Shown here: positions 53,505-62,598 of the stretch, in pieces
Layout: the number at the start of each line of letters is the position of its first letter
Numbering within the stretch: position 1 is the first letter of the stretch
From: Ktedonobacteraceae bacterium
Lineage (GTDB): Bacteria; Chloroflexota; Ktedonobacteria; Ktedonobacterales; Ktedonobacteraceae
Direction: 5' to 3'
Length of the DNA stretch: 64,000 nt
NCBI GenBank assembly: GCA_035653615.1
Contig: DASRBN010000037.1
Location: 187,736 to 251,735, forward strand
The notes under the pieces: generated by a model
Database searches by the model: none
What the model was told of the DNA's origin: nothing
Seen by the model: only the letters and a program-made list of their open reading frames with translations
Program-made: the position numbers and the translations under genes

Positions 53505-54224
53505 TCAAGAATCCGCGTGACTCAACTGTTCCAGGTGAATGCGACGATTGGCAGTTTCGGCGATCTGTGGATCATGCGTTACCATAATCAACGTCTGGTT
53601 GCCTAGCCGCTGCTGCTCTCGCAATACCTCCAATACTTCCAGGCCTGTATTGGGGTCCAGGTTGCCGGTTGGTTCATCGGCCAGCAGCACGGTGGGACGA
53701 TTGATCAGGGCGCGGGCGATGGCAACGCGCTGTTGCTCACCACCCGAGAGTCGGGCTGGTGGATGGCCCGTGCGGTCGGCCAATCCCACACTCTCCAACA
53801 ATTCGCGGGCGCGCTGGCGCAGATCAAAGTCCAGTTTGCGCCGGTAGGGCAGCAAGGGCGCCATCACATTCTCCAGGGCGGTCAGGTTGGGCAAGAGATA
53901 AAAGAGCTGGAAGACGAAGCCGATCTTCTGGCGCCGGAAATCGGACGCGGCAGGCCCCTGTAATTTGTGGACGGCAATACCATCGAGCCAGATTTCCCCT
54001 GAGTCAGGACTATCCAGCGCACCCAGCAGTGCCAGCAGCGTCGTTTTGCCCGAACCTGACGGCCCGGTAATAGCCACGAACTCGCCACGCTGCACCTGCA
54101 AATTCACATCGCGCAATATCGTGAGCTTGCCGTTGGGCAAGGCATAGGATTTGGTCAATTTTTCAACCGTCAGCACCGGTTCAGGTTGTTCTGCCTGTTC
54201 CTCATGTGCTATATCTTGTTCCAT
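53505..54224 (-). CDS. ABC transporter ATPase, LolD/MacB type
   Basis: 239 residues. Walker A GPSGSGKTTLLALLGALD (about 56-63 for the loop), Q-loop FVFQLFYLLPNLTALENVMA, signature LSGGEQQRVAIARAL, Walker B VLLADEPTGNLD, switch His in VTHDP. The 'TGNLD' and 'RLGNQTLIMVTHD' features mark the MacB/LolD/FtsE branch, whose partners are FtsX-fold permeases. This ATPase lies 158 bp downstream of one giant permease and is the only ATPase near either, so it probably serves both. Confidence 0.92.
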   Translation of the reverse strand: MEQDIAHEEQAEQPEPVLTVEKLTKSYALPNGKLTILRDVNLQVQRGEFVAITGPSGSGKTTLLALLGALDSPDSGEIWLDGIAVHKLQGPAASDFRRQKIGFVFQLFYLLPNLTALENVMAPLLPYRRKLDFDLRQRARELLESVGLADRTGHPPARLSGGEQQRVAIARALINRPTVLLADEPTGNLDPNTGLEVLEVLREQQRLGNQTLIMVTHDPQIAETANRRIHLEQLSHADS

Positions 54225-54382
54225 TGAAGAAAATCTCCTCTACATAACAGAATACATTCTCGTTAATTAACGACGCAGAAATCGTGATTGTATTGCAGAG
54301 AGATCTTCATGATACACAAAAATTGTATCTGCACTGCATTTGTGCCTTGTTGTCGTGAAAGCGGGCAAAGAATAGCATAGAG

Positions 54383-57130
54383 CTACTCCGCCCGCATGAT
54401 TTCCACCAATTGCACGCGCGTGATTAACCGCAGCGCGGGAATAGCCGCCAGGCTCGCAATCAGTGCCATCAACAGGATCGTGCCGAGGCCAACCAGAAGC
54501 AAGCTGCCCAGACTATGTATACCATGCTGCGATAGGAGCAGAGCCGCCCCTGCTATAGTGCCAGGAATAGTTCCTAGAAGCGCCAGCATCAGTCCTTCCT
54601 GTACAAACAGGCGCTGTACGTGGATGATACGCCAGCCGGTCGCCAGCAACAGGCCAATCTCGCGATAGCGTTCACGCAAGTGCAGCAACAAAAGGTCAGA
54701 GACGCTGAGAAACGTCAACACCAGCGCGAACAGAGCGCCGGCCAGTTGGGGGACAGCCGTTTGCAGCAAAATATAGCCGCCCAGCAAGGTTCCCTGTAAT
54801 GACTGCTGGAATGCCAGCAAGCTATCAAACATCACGACAAGCAATGCTGCCGAAAGAAAAAGGCTGATCCATGTTACCAGCGAGCGAGCGCGCATGCGCT
54901 TCAGATTGAGCAATGCCATCGCTGTCAGGCTGGCAAGAGCTGCCGAACGCCGTGTTGTAGCATCATCCGTTCGTCCTTCAGCAGTCGTGCCAGCCCGTAG
55001 CAATTCAGCAGGCCGCATGTGCCAGATGCGCCAGAGAGGAGCAAGTGAGCTGAGCAGGGCCAGGCATAGCACGACTGGTAGCGTCAGGGCCACAATTGGC
55101 CAGGGTGGATCGGCGCCGATGAGATGTATAATGAGTAGTGCTATGCCCATACCCCCCACCCCTCCACCTATCGCCAGGAGCAAGGCCTGGGTCAGAAAGA
55201 GCCGGGCGGGCTGCCAGGGACGCCAGCCCAACGCGCTGAGAATAGCCAGGTCGCGTCGCTGCGTTGTCAATAGCGAGGACAGGGTGACGATGAGATAGCC
55301 CAGGCAGACGACCAGCAGGGCGCTCAGCAGCACCAGCTGCATCTGGCCAATCTGTCCCAGGTAGACGAGCGAGACTCCCAGGGCAATCCAGCGTTCCTCC
55401 ACCCAGCCGAGCGGAGCGATAGTGCGCGTGGAGCCATCCTGGCCTGGATGCAGACCGGGTACATAGACCAGGGTGGGAGCTGGAGACGATCCTAGCGTGA
55501 CCAGCGCCCACAAGCCGGTACGCTGCTCAATCAGTTGCGCTACTCGCTCGACGCGCTTCCAACTGGCATCATTGGGAGCCGTTACGCCGGAGACGCGCAC
55601 CCGGATGACACTGATCAGGTGATCGTTGCCGGTCAGTTGGGTAGCCGCGCGCAGAGTCGTAAGGGTCAGCGGCGGCTGGATCAGCATGCCTGCCGGGTTG
55701 GTAGTAGGTAGCAGTGTGGTAGGAGTGACAGGATGGCCCAGCGCGTCATAGCGCAGCACCACTGGAGGGGACGTATAGGTAGTTTCTGGGAGCCAGTTGA
55801 GCTGGTTGCTGAACTGGGAATTGATCGCATCAGCATTGAATTCGCCTACTGGATTAGCCAGTCCTCCCAATACAGGCGGTTCACCGGGCTGGGGATGACT
55901 ATTCACAAGGGGCTGGAGCGAACGAAAAAAAACCTCGGGTCCCTGCTGATCATCAGGATTTCCCGGGTAGCCTGGGTCAAATGGCAAGGCGCTGAGAGCG
56001 GCTTTGGCACTTTGTGTGCTGCTCGGTACCAGTGCATAGGCCGGTTTGCCATTGGGACCGGTGACCTGCTGGTAGGTGAGCCCCGATGGCGTATAAAGAA
56101 GCGTTACGGCGGTGCCGCTGCCACTTACCCTCTCATTCCCATACTTGATGGGCTGCCAGGACCGGCCATTCCAGATGAGTTTGGCATCAGAGAAGCGTTG
56201 TGGATCATTCTCCACAATGGGAACATTCTGGCTAAAGAGGGCTTGTTGGCCGGGCAACCGCGCAAGGTAGGAAAATCCGCCCGCTTGCAGCACCTGTGTA
56301 GGGGAAAGCTGGCGCGCGGTCACCTGGCTAAAGGTTGCATGTAAGGTAATCTGCCCGGTAGCCAGATTCTGATGAAACAGCAGCGGTATTTCGTCTGCCG
56401 CACCGGCAATAGGAAGAATGACATGCTTAAGTCCTTCTTGTGGTTGCAACATGCGGCCACTGACAATGTTGCGGTCCAGATGCACCAGTTGATCCTCTGC
56501 CATCGGGTCGATTGCGGCCATGAGAAAGGTACCCGTATCAATGGATGGGAATTGGAAAGCACTCGGTTTACTACCAATATCTGGCCCGCATCCTCCCAGC
56601 AGCACATGTTGTTGCAGCAGGTCTGGCAGCGCAGGATCACCCGCAACGTTACAAGAAGAAGCCATATCAAAGATGTAGCTGACCTGCCGTTCGACGATCT
56701 GGCGTTGCCCATTGAAGGCGGACAGCGTCCAATCAATGCGGTAGTAACCAGGAGGCAGAGGAATGGATGTGAACTGGAGTCTTGGCGGGGGAAGCTGCGC
56801 GTAGCCGATGAAAGCAATGGGGGCCGCGACCTCGACGCCTGGAATGGCTTGAACCTGGGCATATTGTTGCAAACTGATGCCGCCATCGTAGCCTTCCAAT
56901 GTATCAGCAGGAATGCTGGATCCCTGTGGTGAGTGGGCTGTAGGGGGTAATACGACCAGGTCATAAGTGGGTTGCCAGTTCTGGTTAATGATCTGATTGG
57001 CATGCAGGGCCGTGGTCTGGGTGGTGGCGCTGAGCAGGATGAGGGCGCAAGCAGCCAGCAAGAATCCACTGCTGGCCAGCAGGCTCTGGCTGCGCCTGCG
57101 ACTTAGTGAAAAAAATACGTGCTGCCACAT
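54383..57130 (-). CDS. Giant FtsX-type ABC permease A
   Basis: 915 residues. One N-terminal helix (about 14-34, LASSGFLLAACALILLSATT), a 550-residue extracytoplasmic domain starting TYDLVVLPPTAHSP, then FtsX block 1 (about 590-735: three helices with RRDLAILSALGWRPWQPARL between the first two and MRPAELLRAG at the end) and FtsX block 2 (about 765-915: YREIGLLLATGWRIIHVQRL, ending VQLVEIMRAE). The duplicated FtsX block is typical of MacB-type mechanotransmission permeases; the huge outer domain is not. About 55 % similar by eye to permease B. Downstream of peptide 1. Confidence 0.85.
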   Translation of the reverse strand: MWQHVFFSLSRRRSQSLLASSGFLLAACALILLSATTQTTALHANQIINQNWQPTYDLVVLPPTAHSPQGSSIPADTLEGYDGGISLQQYAQVQAIPGVEVAAPIAFIGYAQLPPPRLQFTSIPLPPGYYRIDWTLSAFNGQRQIVERQVSYIFDMASSCNVAGDPALPDLLQQHVLLGGCGPDIGSKPSAFQFPSIDTGTFLMAAIDPMAEDQLVHLDRNIVSGRMLQPQEGLKHVILPIAGAADEIPLLFHQNLATGQITLHATFSQVTARQLSPTQVLQAGGFSYLARLPGQQALFSQNVPIVENDPQRFSDAKLIWNGRSWQPIKYGNERVSGSGTAVTLLYTPSGLTYQQVTGPNGKPAYALVPSSTQSAKAALSALPFDPGYPGNPDDQQGPEVFFRSLQPLVNSHPQPGEPPVLGGLANPVGEFNADAINSQFSNQLNWLPETTYTSPPVVLRYDALGHPVTPTTLLPTTNPAGMLIQPPLTLTTLRAATQLTGNDHLISVIRVRVSGVTAPNDASWKRVERVAQLIEQRTGLWALVTLGSSPAPTLVYVPGLHPGQDGSTRTIAPLGWVEERWIALGVSLVYLGQIGQMQLVLLSALLVVCLGYLIVTLSSLLTTQRRDLAILSALGWRPWQPARLFLTQALLLAIGGGVGGMGIALLIIHLIGADPPWPIVALTLPVVLCLALLSSLAPLWRIWHMRPAELLRAGTTAEGRTDDATTRRSAALASLTAMALLNLKRMRARSLVTWISLFLSAALLVVMFDSLLAFQQSLQGTLLGGYILLQTAVPQLAGALFALVLTFLSVSDLLLLHLRERYREIGLLLATGWRIIHVQRLFVQEGLMLALLGTIPGTIAGAALLLSQHGIHSLGSLLLVGLGTILLMALIASLAAIPALRLITRVQLVEIMRAE

Positions 57131-57240
57131 AGGTGGGTCCTTTCAAGGATGCTTCCTAAAAAATTATAGCTCAATTATTCTACCCCAATATGGCTGTGAC
57201 AGAGAAAGTGATTATGAGAGTGCAATTTACCACTGGATAC

Positions 57241-57287
57241 AAAGTACGATGGCTGGGTAGCATAGTGTTATCCAGCCATCGTACTTT
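57241..57287. terminator. Strong hairpin between peptide 1 and permease A
   Basis: AAAGTACGATGGCTGG and its complement around a 15-nt loop; on the plus strand followed by TTTTTC. The minus-strand transcript of the peptide gene would meet it 117 nt after the stop codon. It could trim or attenuate the mRNA so that peptide is made in excess over permease. Confidence 0.7.
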
Positions 57288-57403
57288 TTCTCTGTTCTAC
57301 GTTTCGTTTGTTGGGAAAAAAAGTATACAAGAGGATCCCTTAATGAGCGCATTGATCCGCTGGCAGGACTCGCTCTAGAGGATCGCGCAGCTTCCAATCA
57401 TAC

Positions 57404-57718
57404 TCAGCAATAGTTACATTGATATGTAGTACAAGCATACATGATGCTGTATTTACATGGTGGTGCGCCATAGTATTGCTTGTAGGTTACCAGATAGACA
57501 TAGCCCTGGTGATATGGATCAGGACAATCAGTAGGGTCGTATGTACATGATATTTGGGAACAGCCTGTGCAGCCTGTGTTGGGCTTTGCAGCCCTCGCCA
57601 ATTCGGGATTTAGTATGCCCAGACCTGCTACAGCGGTGCCTGCCGCTATCTGGCCTAACCACTTTAGTAGACTGCGGCGTGAACGCGGCAATTCGATATG
57701 ATGTAATGGGTTTGCCAT
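57404..57718 (-). CDS. Cys-rich secreted peptide 1 with Tat-type signal
   Basis: 104 residues. N-terminus RSRRSLLKWLGQIAAGTAVAG resembles a twin-arginine signal (R-R-x-L-L-K then a hydrophobic run), cleaved probably after ARA. The mature part of about 60 residues has 8 Cys, no Trp and many Tyr: GCTGCSQISC, then PTDCPDPYHQGYVYLVTYKQ, YYGAPPC and YACTTYQCNYC. It shares the CxxC-S/T-x-I-S-C, P-Y and Y-K-Q-Y motifs with peptide 2. The CYxPTD...YLxxY spacing recalls the methylamine dehydrogenase small subunit, but the two Trp that form its cofactor are absent. 46 nt downstream of the MauD-like gene. Confidence 0.75.
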   Translation of the reverse strand: MANPLHHIELPRSRRSLLKWLGQIAAGTAVAGLGILNPELARAAKPNTGCTGCSQISCTYDPTDCPDPYHQGYVYLVTYKQYYGAPPCKYSIMYACTTYQCNYC

Positions 57719-57764
57719 AGGTTGTTACCTCTTCTTTCTTTGTGATAAGACAAAACGGTGACAG

Positions 57765-58346
57765 CTACAGAATTTTGGTTGATCGTGATGCGAGTAAAGG
57801 AACATGAGCTTCAGCTAACAATTGGTTGAGATGTTCTCGCTCGTTCATTACCCCTTTGGTACGAATCACACCGGTCTCATCAAGAATGTAGGCAAATGGG
57901 ACACTCTTCACAAGATAGACCTCGTTTGCCAGATTTTCTTGAGGCGTCAGTATAGGTGTGGCAGCCTGGTGTTCGGCAGCATATGTCTGATTTAGCTGGC
58001 AATCAGGCGCCCCAATGATAAGTACAGCTATGTCTGGCCGCTCCTCCTTAAACCTATTGAGGGTGCCGATTACATGTTGGCAAGCACTGCACCCAGGAGA
58101 TATAAATGCCAGGACTCGCCATCTACTGTGGAAGTCCGTCAATTGCCTGGTAGCTCCGTCAAGATCACTCGCGATAAAATCTGGTGCCATTGTGCCAATA
58201 GGAAGGCCATGATGGGCAAATGTCTGAGAGATACCAGGCATTGCCAGACCTCCTTGTTGCCGTATCTGGCCTATAGCACGTAATAACAGGATCAGCAGCA
58301 CCGTTTCAAAGATCACCAGTACCCATAGTGCAATGATACTTACCAT
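57765..58346 (-). CDS. MauD-like membrane-anchored thioredoxin
   Basis: 193 residues. One N-terminal helix (ALWVLVIFETVLLILLLRAI, residues 6-25), then a redoxin domain: IGTMAPDFIASDLDG, active site FISPGCSACQHVIGTL with the CxxC pair, VPFAYILDETGVI with the cis-Pro. This is the MauD layout; MauD helps form the disulfides of the methylamine dehydrogenase light chain. Its gene opens the second unit (MauD - peptide 1 - permease A - ATPase) and is preceded by a paired-box promoter, so it is likely the oxidative folding factor of peptide 1 and 2. Confidence 0.85.
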   Translation of the reverse strand: MVSIIALWVLVIFETVLLILLLRAIGQIRQQGGLAMPGISQTFAHHGLPIGTMAPDFIASDLDGATRQLTDFHSRWRVLAFISPGCSACQHVIGTLNRFKEERPDIAVLIIGAPDCQLNQTYAAEHQAATPILTPQENLANEVYLVKSVPFAYILDETGVIRTKGVMNEREHLNQLLAEAHVPLLASRSTKIL

Positions 58347-58414
58347 CCAGATTGTCGGAATAGCGCACCTCCCTGGCTCTAGCTCTTGGCCATCTACTAA
58401 ATTCTCCTAAAACA

Positions 58415-58471
58415 AGTATAACTACTGGACGCATCAATTGCTATTGTTTCACGTTGCAATTTCGTTGCAAT
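58415..58471 (-). promoter_or_regulatory. Paired ATTGCAAC boxes and -10 element upstream of mauD-like gene
   Basis: Read on the minus strand: ATTGCAAC (58471-58464), GAA, ATTGCAAC (58460-58453), exactly 32 nt, TATACT (58420-58415), then about 70 nt to the ATG. No good -35 element is at 17 nt, as expected when an activator binds the boxes. The same arrangement lies at 62473-62529. Confidence 0.75.
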
Positions 58472-58621
58472 TATTATGCGGCATATGTGCGAAAATCGGA
58501 GTTCTATTTATTTCTCAGCTATATGTAGGTTGTACATATTCTTAAGTATCCCCTCTTTAGTCTCTTGGCTCGCTTGTAGAGTTGGTGGACAAGGGTCTAT
58601 ATGTCGAGTATAAGAATAGAG

Positions 58622-61279
58622 CTATGCTGCTCGCAAGGCCTCACTCACCGGTACGCGCTTGACGCTTCGCAAGGCCGGAAGCGTTGCCAGGGCGGCTACC
58701 AACATGAGGACAAGAATAACACTGCCTGCAAATAATGGAGTTGGCACCGTTTTCTGAGATTGGTGCTGAACTGCCAACACCCATAGGGAGATCAGCACAC
58801 CCGGTATAGCACCTAGTAGAGCCAGAATTATCCCTTCTTGTACAAAGAGACGCTGCACGAGCCCTGAACGCCAACCAATTGCCAGTAGCAAACCGATCTC
58901 TAGTCGTCTTTCTCGCACCTGTAACAACAGCAAGTCTGCTACACTCAAGAAAGTAAGCACGAGGGCAAACAGCGCACTCGTCAGTTGGGGTACTGCTGTT
59001 TGCAGTAGCACATAATCTCCTAAGAGCGTACCTTGTAATGCCTCTCGTAGCGCAAGCAGACCTGCCAGCATCACGATCAGCAGGGCTGCCGAGCAGCCAA
59101 GGCAGAGCAGGGCAATAAGCGTGCGCAAACGCGAGCGACTCAGGTTGCGCATCGCCAGGCCCATAATGGTCGGGAAAAGCCAGATCAGTCTGGCCGTGAG
59201 TAGCCTCGTATCATGTATCGTAATACTTGTCCCGGTACGCAGTACCTCAGCAGGTCGCATGTGCCAGAGTTGCCATAATGGATAGAGTATACCCATCAAT
59301 GCCAGACTAAGTACTACTGGTAAAGCCCAAGCAATAATAATCCAGGGAGGACTGGCTCCGATCAGAACTACTATCAACAATGCCAATCCCATGCCGAGGA
59401 TACCTCCAGTAGCAGCTAGAGTAAAAGCCTGTGCCAGAAAAAGAAAAATGGGTTGCCAGGGAGGCCAGCCCAGTGCAGTGAGGATAGTAAGCTCACGACG
59501 TTGGAATGTAAAAAGAGCGCTGAGGGTGATTACCTGGTAAGCAAGACATACAAGCAAAATTGTAGTCAGCAGGAGCAAGTGTGTCTCATCCAATTGTTGC
59601 AGATAAACAATGTCTGCTCCAATATCGATCCATCGTTCCTCTATCCAACCTACCGGAGCAATAGTTTGTGTAGCTCCGAACTGCCCCTGACGCACACCTG
59701 GAATATAAACAAGTACAGGCTTCGGAGTGGAACCGAGCGTTACTAATACATGTAGGCCTGTACGCTGCTCAATGAGCTGAGCCACTTGCTGGATACGTTT
59801 CCAGCTATCGGGATTGGCAGTGTTTATGCCCGAGACCCGTACTCGTATGGCGCTAATACAATCTTCGCCTTTCAGTTCTCTTGCTACTGCTAGAGTGGTT
59901 ATTGCCAGGGGAGGTTGCAGCACAAAACCAGCAGGGTTGGTAGTAGGTAACAGTGATGTAGGGGGGACAGGATGTCCCTGTGCATCGTAGCGCAGGGTTA
60001 CTAGAGGGGAAGTATAGGTATTCTCGGGTAGCCAATTGAGCGGATTGCTAAACTGAGCAGCTATATTGTTGCCGGAAAAGCTACCAATAGGGTCAAAACT
60101 GTAGAAAGCTTTGACTCCCTGTTCCTGAACGAGTGATAAAGGATTCAATGTACGGAAAGCTGCTTCAGGCCCTTGTATCCCGTGAGGTATAGCCTCGTAG
60201 GCCACGCCGGCATTACCTGCAGGCGGCGTAGCAGGTTGATATGTCAGACCTGAAGGACTGGAAGAAAAATTCAAGGCTACATCAGGAGAATTTGCCGGAT
60301 CGCTACTTTGCCAGGAGTGCCCATCCCAGACAAGTGTCGAGAAAGAGAAACGCTGTGGATCATTCTGTACAAGTGGCACATTTCCTTGATAAAGTACCTG
60401 TTGTGCGGGAAGATGTGAAAGGTAACGGCTTCCCCCTTTTGCCAGCACTGTTTGAGGTGATAGTGTGTCTGATGCAACGTGGGTGAAAATGGCATGTAAT
60501 GTGATTTGGCCTGGCATTTGCTGGTCAAGCAGCATCGGAACCTCGTAAACTGGTACCGGTTTTCCGCCAAGCCGAATTGATGGTAAACGCGGATCAACCT
60601 GTAAGGAGTCCTTCTCTGTAAGCATGCGTCCGCTAACGATGCCTTTATCGAGATTTACCAGCTGATTTTCTTCTGTCGGATCGATAGCAGCCAGGAGGAA
60701 TGTTCCGGTATCAAGTGAGAGGAAAGCAGCAGTGCCGCACTGGAATTCAATACCATTTTGAATGAGCGCCTGTTGTACATCTCCGGGTGGTACAGAGGCA
60801 CAGTTAGCCTCCAGGTCAGCGAGGGTCGTTTTATGATCTTCAATAATTTGACGTTGGCCATTAAATGCCAGCAGCGTCCAGTCAATCCTATAATAGCCCG
60901 ATGTTGGCAGAGTAGGAGTAAATTGAATTAATGGTACTGGCAACTTCGCGTATCCGATAAAGGCAATGGGAGCAGCGACTGTAACTCCTGGCAGGTTTTT
61001 AATTTGCATATATTGTTGTAGACTGATGCCGCCATCGTAACCCTCAAGCAGATCTGCCGGAATGATTTTGTTGGCAGGAACTTTCGCTTGTGGCGGCAGA
61101 ACGACAAGGTCATATGTTGGTCGCCAGTTCTGGTTAATAATCTGGCTAGCACGTATGACAGTTGTTTGGGTAGAAGCACTTAAGAGAATGAGAGAACACG
61201 CAGCCAGGAGAAAGCCACTACCGGCAAGCATACTCCGACCGGCCTGCCGCTTGAGCGTGAGAACCATTAACAACCACAT
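58622..61279 (-). CDS. Giant FtsX-type ABC permease B
   Basis: 885 residues, paralogue of permease A along its whole length: N-terminal helix (LAGSGFLLAACSLILLSAST), outer domain starting TYDLVVLPPQAKVP with the shared segments DLLEGYDGGISLQQYMQIKN, VVNPAGFVLQPPL-like and GWIEERWIDIGADIVYLQQL, then FtsX block 1 (RRELTILTALGWPPWQPIFL; MRPAEVLRTG) and block 2 (RRLEIGLLLAIGWRSGLVQR; VPVSEALRAA). GC content is visibly lower than in permease A. It follows peptide 2 by 150 bp and has no own ATPase. Confidence 0.85.
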   Translation of the reverse strand: MWLLMVLTLKRQAGRSMLAGSGFLLAACSLILLSASTQTTVIRASQIINQNWRPTYDLVVLPPQAKVPANKIIPADLLEGYDGGISLQQYMQIKNLPGVTVAAPIAFIGYAKLPVPLIQFTPTLPTSGYYRIDWTLLAFNGQRQIIEDHKTTLADLEANCASVPPGDVQQALIQNGIEFQCGTAAFLSLDTGTFLLAAIDPTEENQLVNLDKGIVSGRMLTEKDSLQVDPRLPSIRLGGKPVPVYEVPMLLDQQMPGQITLHAIFTHVASDTLSPQTVLAKGGSRYLSHLPAQQVLYQGNVPLVQNDPQRFSFSTLVWDGHSWQSSDPANSPDVALNFSSSPSGLTYQPATPPAGNAGVAYEAIPHGIQGPEAAFRTLNPLSLVQEQGVKAFYSFDPIGSFSGNNIAAQFSNPLNWLPENTYTSPLVTLRYDAQGHPVPPTSLLPTTNPAGFVLQPPLAITTLAVARELKGEDCISAIRVRVSGINTANPDSWKRIQQVAQLIEQRTGLHVLVTLGSTPKPVLVYIPGVRQGQFGATQTIAPVGWIEERWIDIGADIVYLQQLDETHLLLLTTILLVCLAYQVITLSALFTFQRRELTILTALGWPPWQPIFLFLAQAFTLAATGGILGMGLALLIVVLIGASPPWIIIAWALPVVLSLALMGILYPLWQLWHMRPAEVLRTGTSITIHDTRLLTARLIWLFPTIMGLAMRNLSRSRLRTLIALLCLGCSAALLIVMLAGLLALREALQGTLLGDYVLLQTAVPQLTSALFALVLTFLSVADLLLLQVRERRLEIGLLLAIGWRSGLVQRLFVQEGIILALLGAIPGVLISLWVLAVQHQSQKTVPTPLFAGSVILVLMLVAALATLPALRSVKRVPVSEALRAA

Positions 61280-61429
61280 GTATTACTCCTCTTATGTCCA
61301 TCCGTGCTCTTTAAGCTCCCAGGCTTCTCGGTGCTATACTTCTCGTCAGTGGCGTGGCTTTTTCCTATGTTGTTTTCATCTCCCGCTGCATCACATCTTC
61401 GGTTCCTATTTATCGACAAAGAAGCGTTG

Positions 61430-61765
61430 TTAACAGGGAGAATCACAGTTCTCTTGACAAGCATGGTAGTAACGGGTCATACAATTTGGCGCACAGCCCA
61501 CATATTGTTTGTAATAGATATCGAGGGGGCCATAGGGATTACCAACACAGCTGGAATCCAGGTAACAACTAATAACAGTACAACCGCTGCAGTCAATGCA
61601 ATTGAAAGGCTTGTTTTTAGCAAGAGCATATAGAGGAGTGACTGTACGGAAACCAATACCTGCTACTGATGCTCCAGCTGCAACCTGGCCTATCCACTTA
61701 AGGAATGTACGTCTTGAGGAAGTTGACTCATGAACTTGTTCAAGTTCATTGTGATTTTCTGCCAT
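61430..61765 (-). CDS. Cys-rich secreted peptide 2 with Tat signal
   Basis: 111 residues from ATG 61765, chosen because AAAGGAGAA lies 5 nt upstream; a longer frame starts at 61816. The signal SSRRTFLKWIGQVAAGASVA matches the Tat consensus S/T-R-R-x-F-L-K closely. The mature part has 10 Cys and no Trp: NCIDCSGCTVISCYLDSSC, NPYGPLDIYYKQYVGCAPNC, YYHACQENCDSPC. An even Cys number and two redox partner genes nearby (MauE and MauD types) point to a fully disulfide-bonded product. Function unknown; toxin, signal or carrier are all possible. Confidence 0.75.
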   Translation of the reverse strand: MAENHNELEQVHESTSSRRTFLKWIGQVAAGASVAGIGFRTVTPLYALAKNKPFNCIDCSGCTVISCYLDSSCVGNPYGPLDIYYKQYVGCAPNCMTRYYHACQENCDSPC

Positions 61766-61829
61766 CGAATTTCTCCTTTTTTCGTGACCTGATGTTAGCC
61801 TGTTTAACCGTTTCACACTACTCAGAACG

Positions 61830-62405
61830 CTATAGACTGCGCACAGAATCGATCAACACGACGGTAAGAAGAATAACCCCTACAATAAGTACGACTGGAA
61901 TTATTACACTCAAAAAAGTTCCATTCAACAAGGACGGACTACGAACGAACGTTTCTACGGTAAACAAATCAGAAGGCGTCAGCAATAACACAAGCAAGCC
62001 TGCCACAAACACTCCATTGCGTCCTACTAACCACCAGGAAATATGGTGATCGCCCAGCGCACCTGCACAGTGGCAGGAAAGATCAGAACGACCACGCACC
62101 AGGTTAATGATAATAGCCCCACTGAACACAAGAAACATGCCAAGGGCCAGAATAGTGGCAGGCAGGAGTACCAGGCCGCTAATCAGACCCAATGCAGCCA
62201 CCAGTTCAGCTAGTGGAATAGAGAATGACAATACGGTAGAGAGAGCCAACTTCGATTCCAGGAAACCGGGCAGAATTTGGTATTCCTTCATTCCTCTCTC
62301 AAAGCGAGATCGGTGCAATAATTTGCTTACGCCAACACTCAAGAGGATCAATCCTAGTAACAGGCGAATAAATAAGCGAATAGCATTGATATCCACCAGA
62401 AACAT
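61830..62405 (-). CDS. MauE-like membrane protein
   Basis: 191 residues, about four to five helices. Begins INAIRLFIRLLLGLILLSVG with VSKLLHRSRFERGMKEYQIL after it, the MauE/DoxX-type first helix. Between later helices lies RSDLSCHCAGALGDHHISWW, where the CxC pair and following G, H, S-W, then VGRNG match the MauE hallmark. MauE is needed together with MauD for maturation of the Cys-rich methylamine dehydrogenase small subunit. Here it starts the first unit (MauE - peptide 2 - permease B), 64 bp before peptide 2. Confidence 0.82.
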   Translation of the reverse strand: MFLVDINAIRLFIRLLLGLILLSVGVSKLLHRSRFERGMKEYQILPGFLESKLALSTVLSFSIPLAELVAALGLISGLVLLPATILALGMFLVFSGAIIINLVRGRSDLSCHCAGALGDHHISWWLVGRNGVFVAGLLVLLLTPSDLFTVETFVRSPSLLNGTFLSVIIPVVLIVGVILLTVVLIDSVRSL

Positions 62406-62472
62406 CCTCCTGACTCCCCGCTAATCGGATTCTCAATACGATCTCGCCGGTCTTTTAAAATTGCCATAGATA

Positions 62473-62529
62473 AGTATAGCTGCTGGTTTTATCGATTTCT
62501 ACCCCTAAGCGTTGCAATTTTGTTGCAAT
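62473..62529 (-). promoter_or_regulatory. Paired ATTGCAAC boxes and -10 element upstream of mauE-like gene
   Basis: Minus strand: ATTGCAAC (62529-62522), AAA, ATTGCAAC (62518-62511), exactly 32 nt, TATACT (62478-62473), about 68 nt to the ATG. Identical geometry to 58415-58471, although the 32-nt spacers differ in sequence. Confidence 0.75.
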
Positions 62530-62598
62530 ATATTCTACTAGCGGCAAAAGAAATTTGAGATGAAGGCACAATATTTTTGCGTTTGGATCAATTTCATA

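Noticed and set aside
57404-57718. Peptide 1 as a true methylamine dehydrogenase light chain
   Set aside because: No Trp in the mature part, fewer Cys and only half the length; no large subunit nearby.
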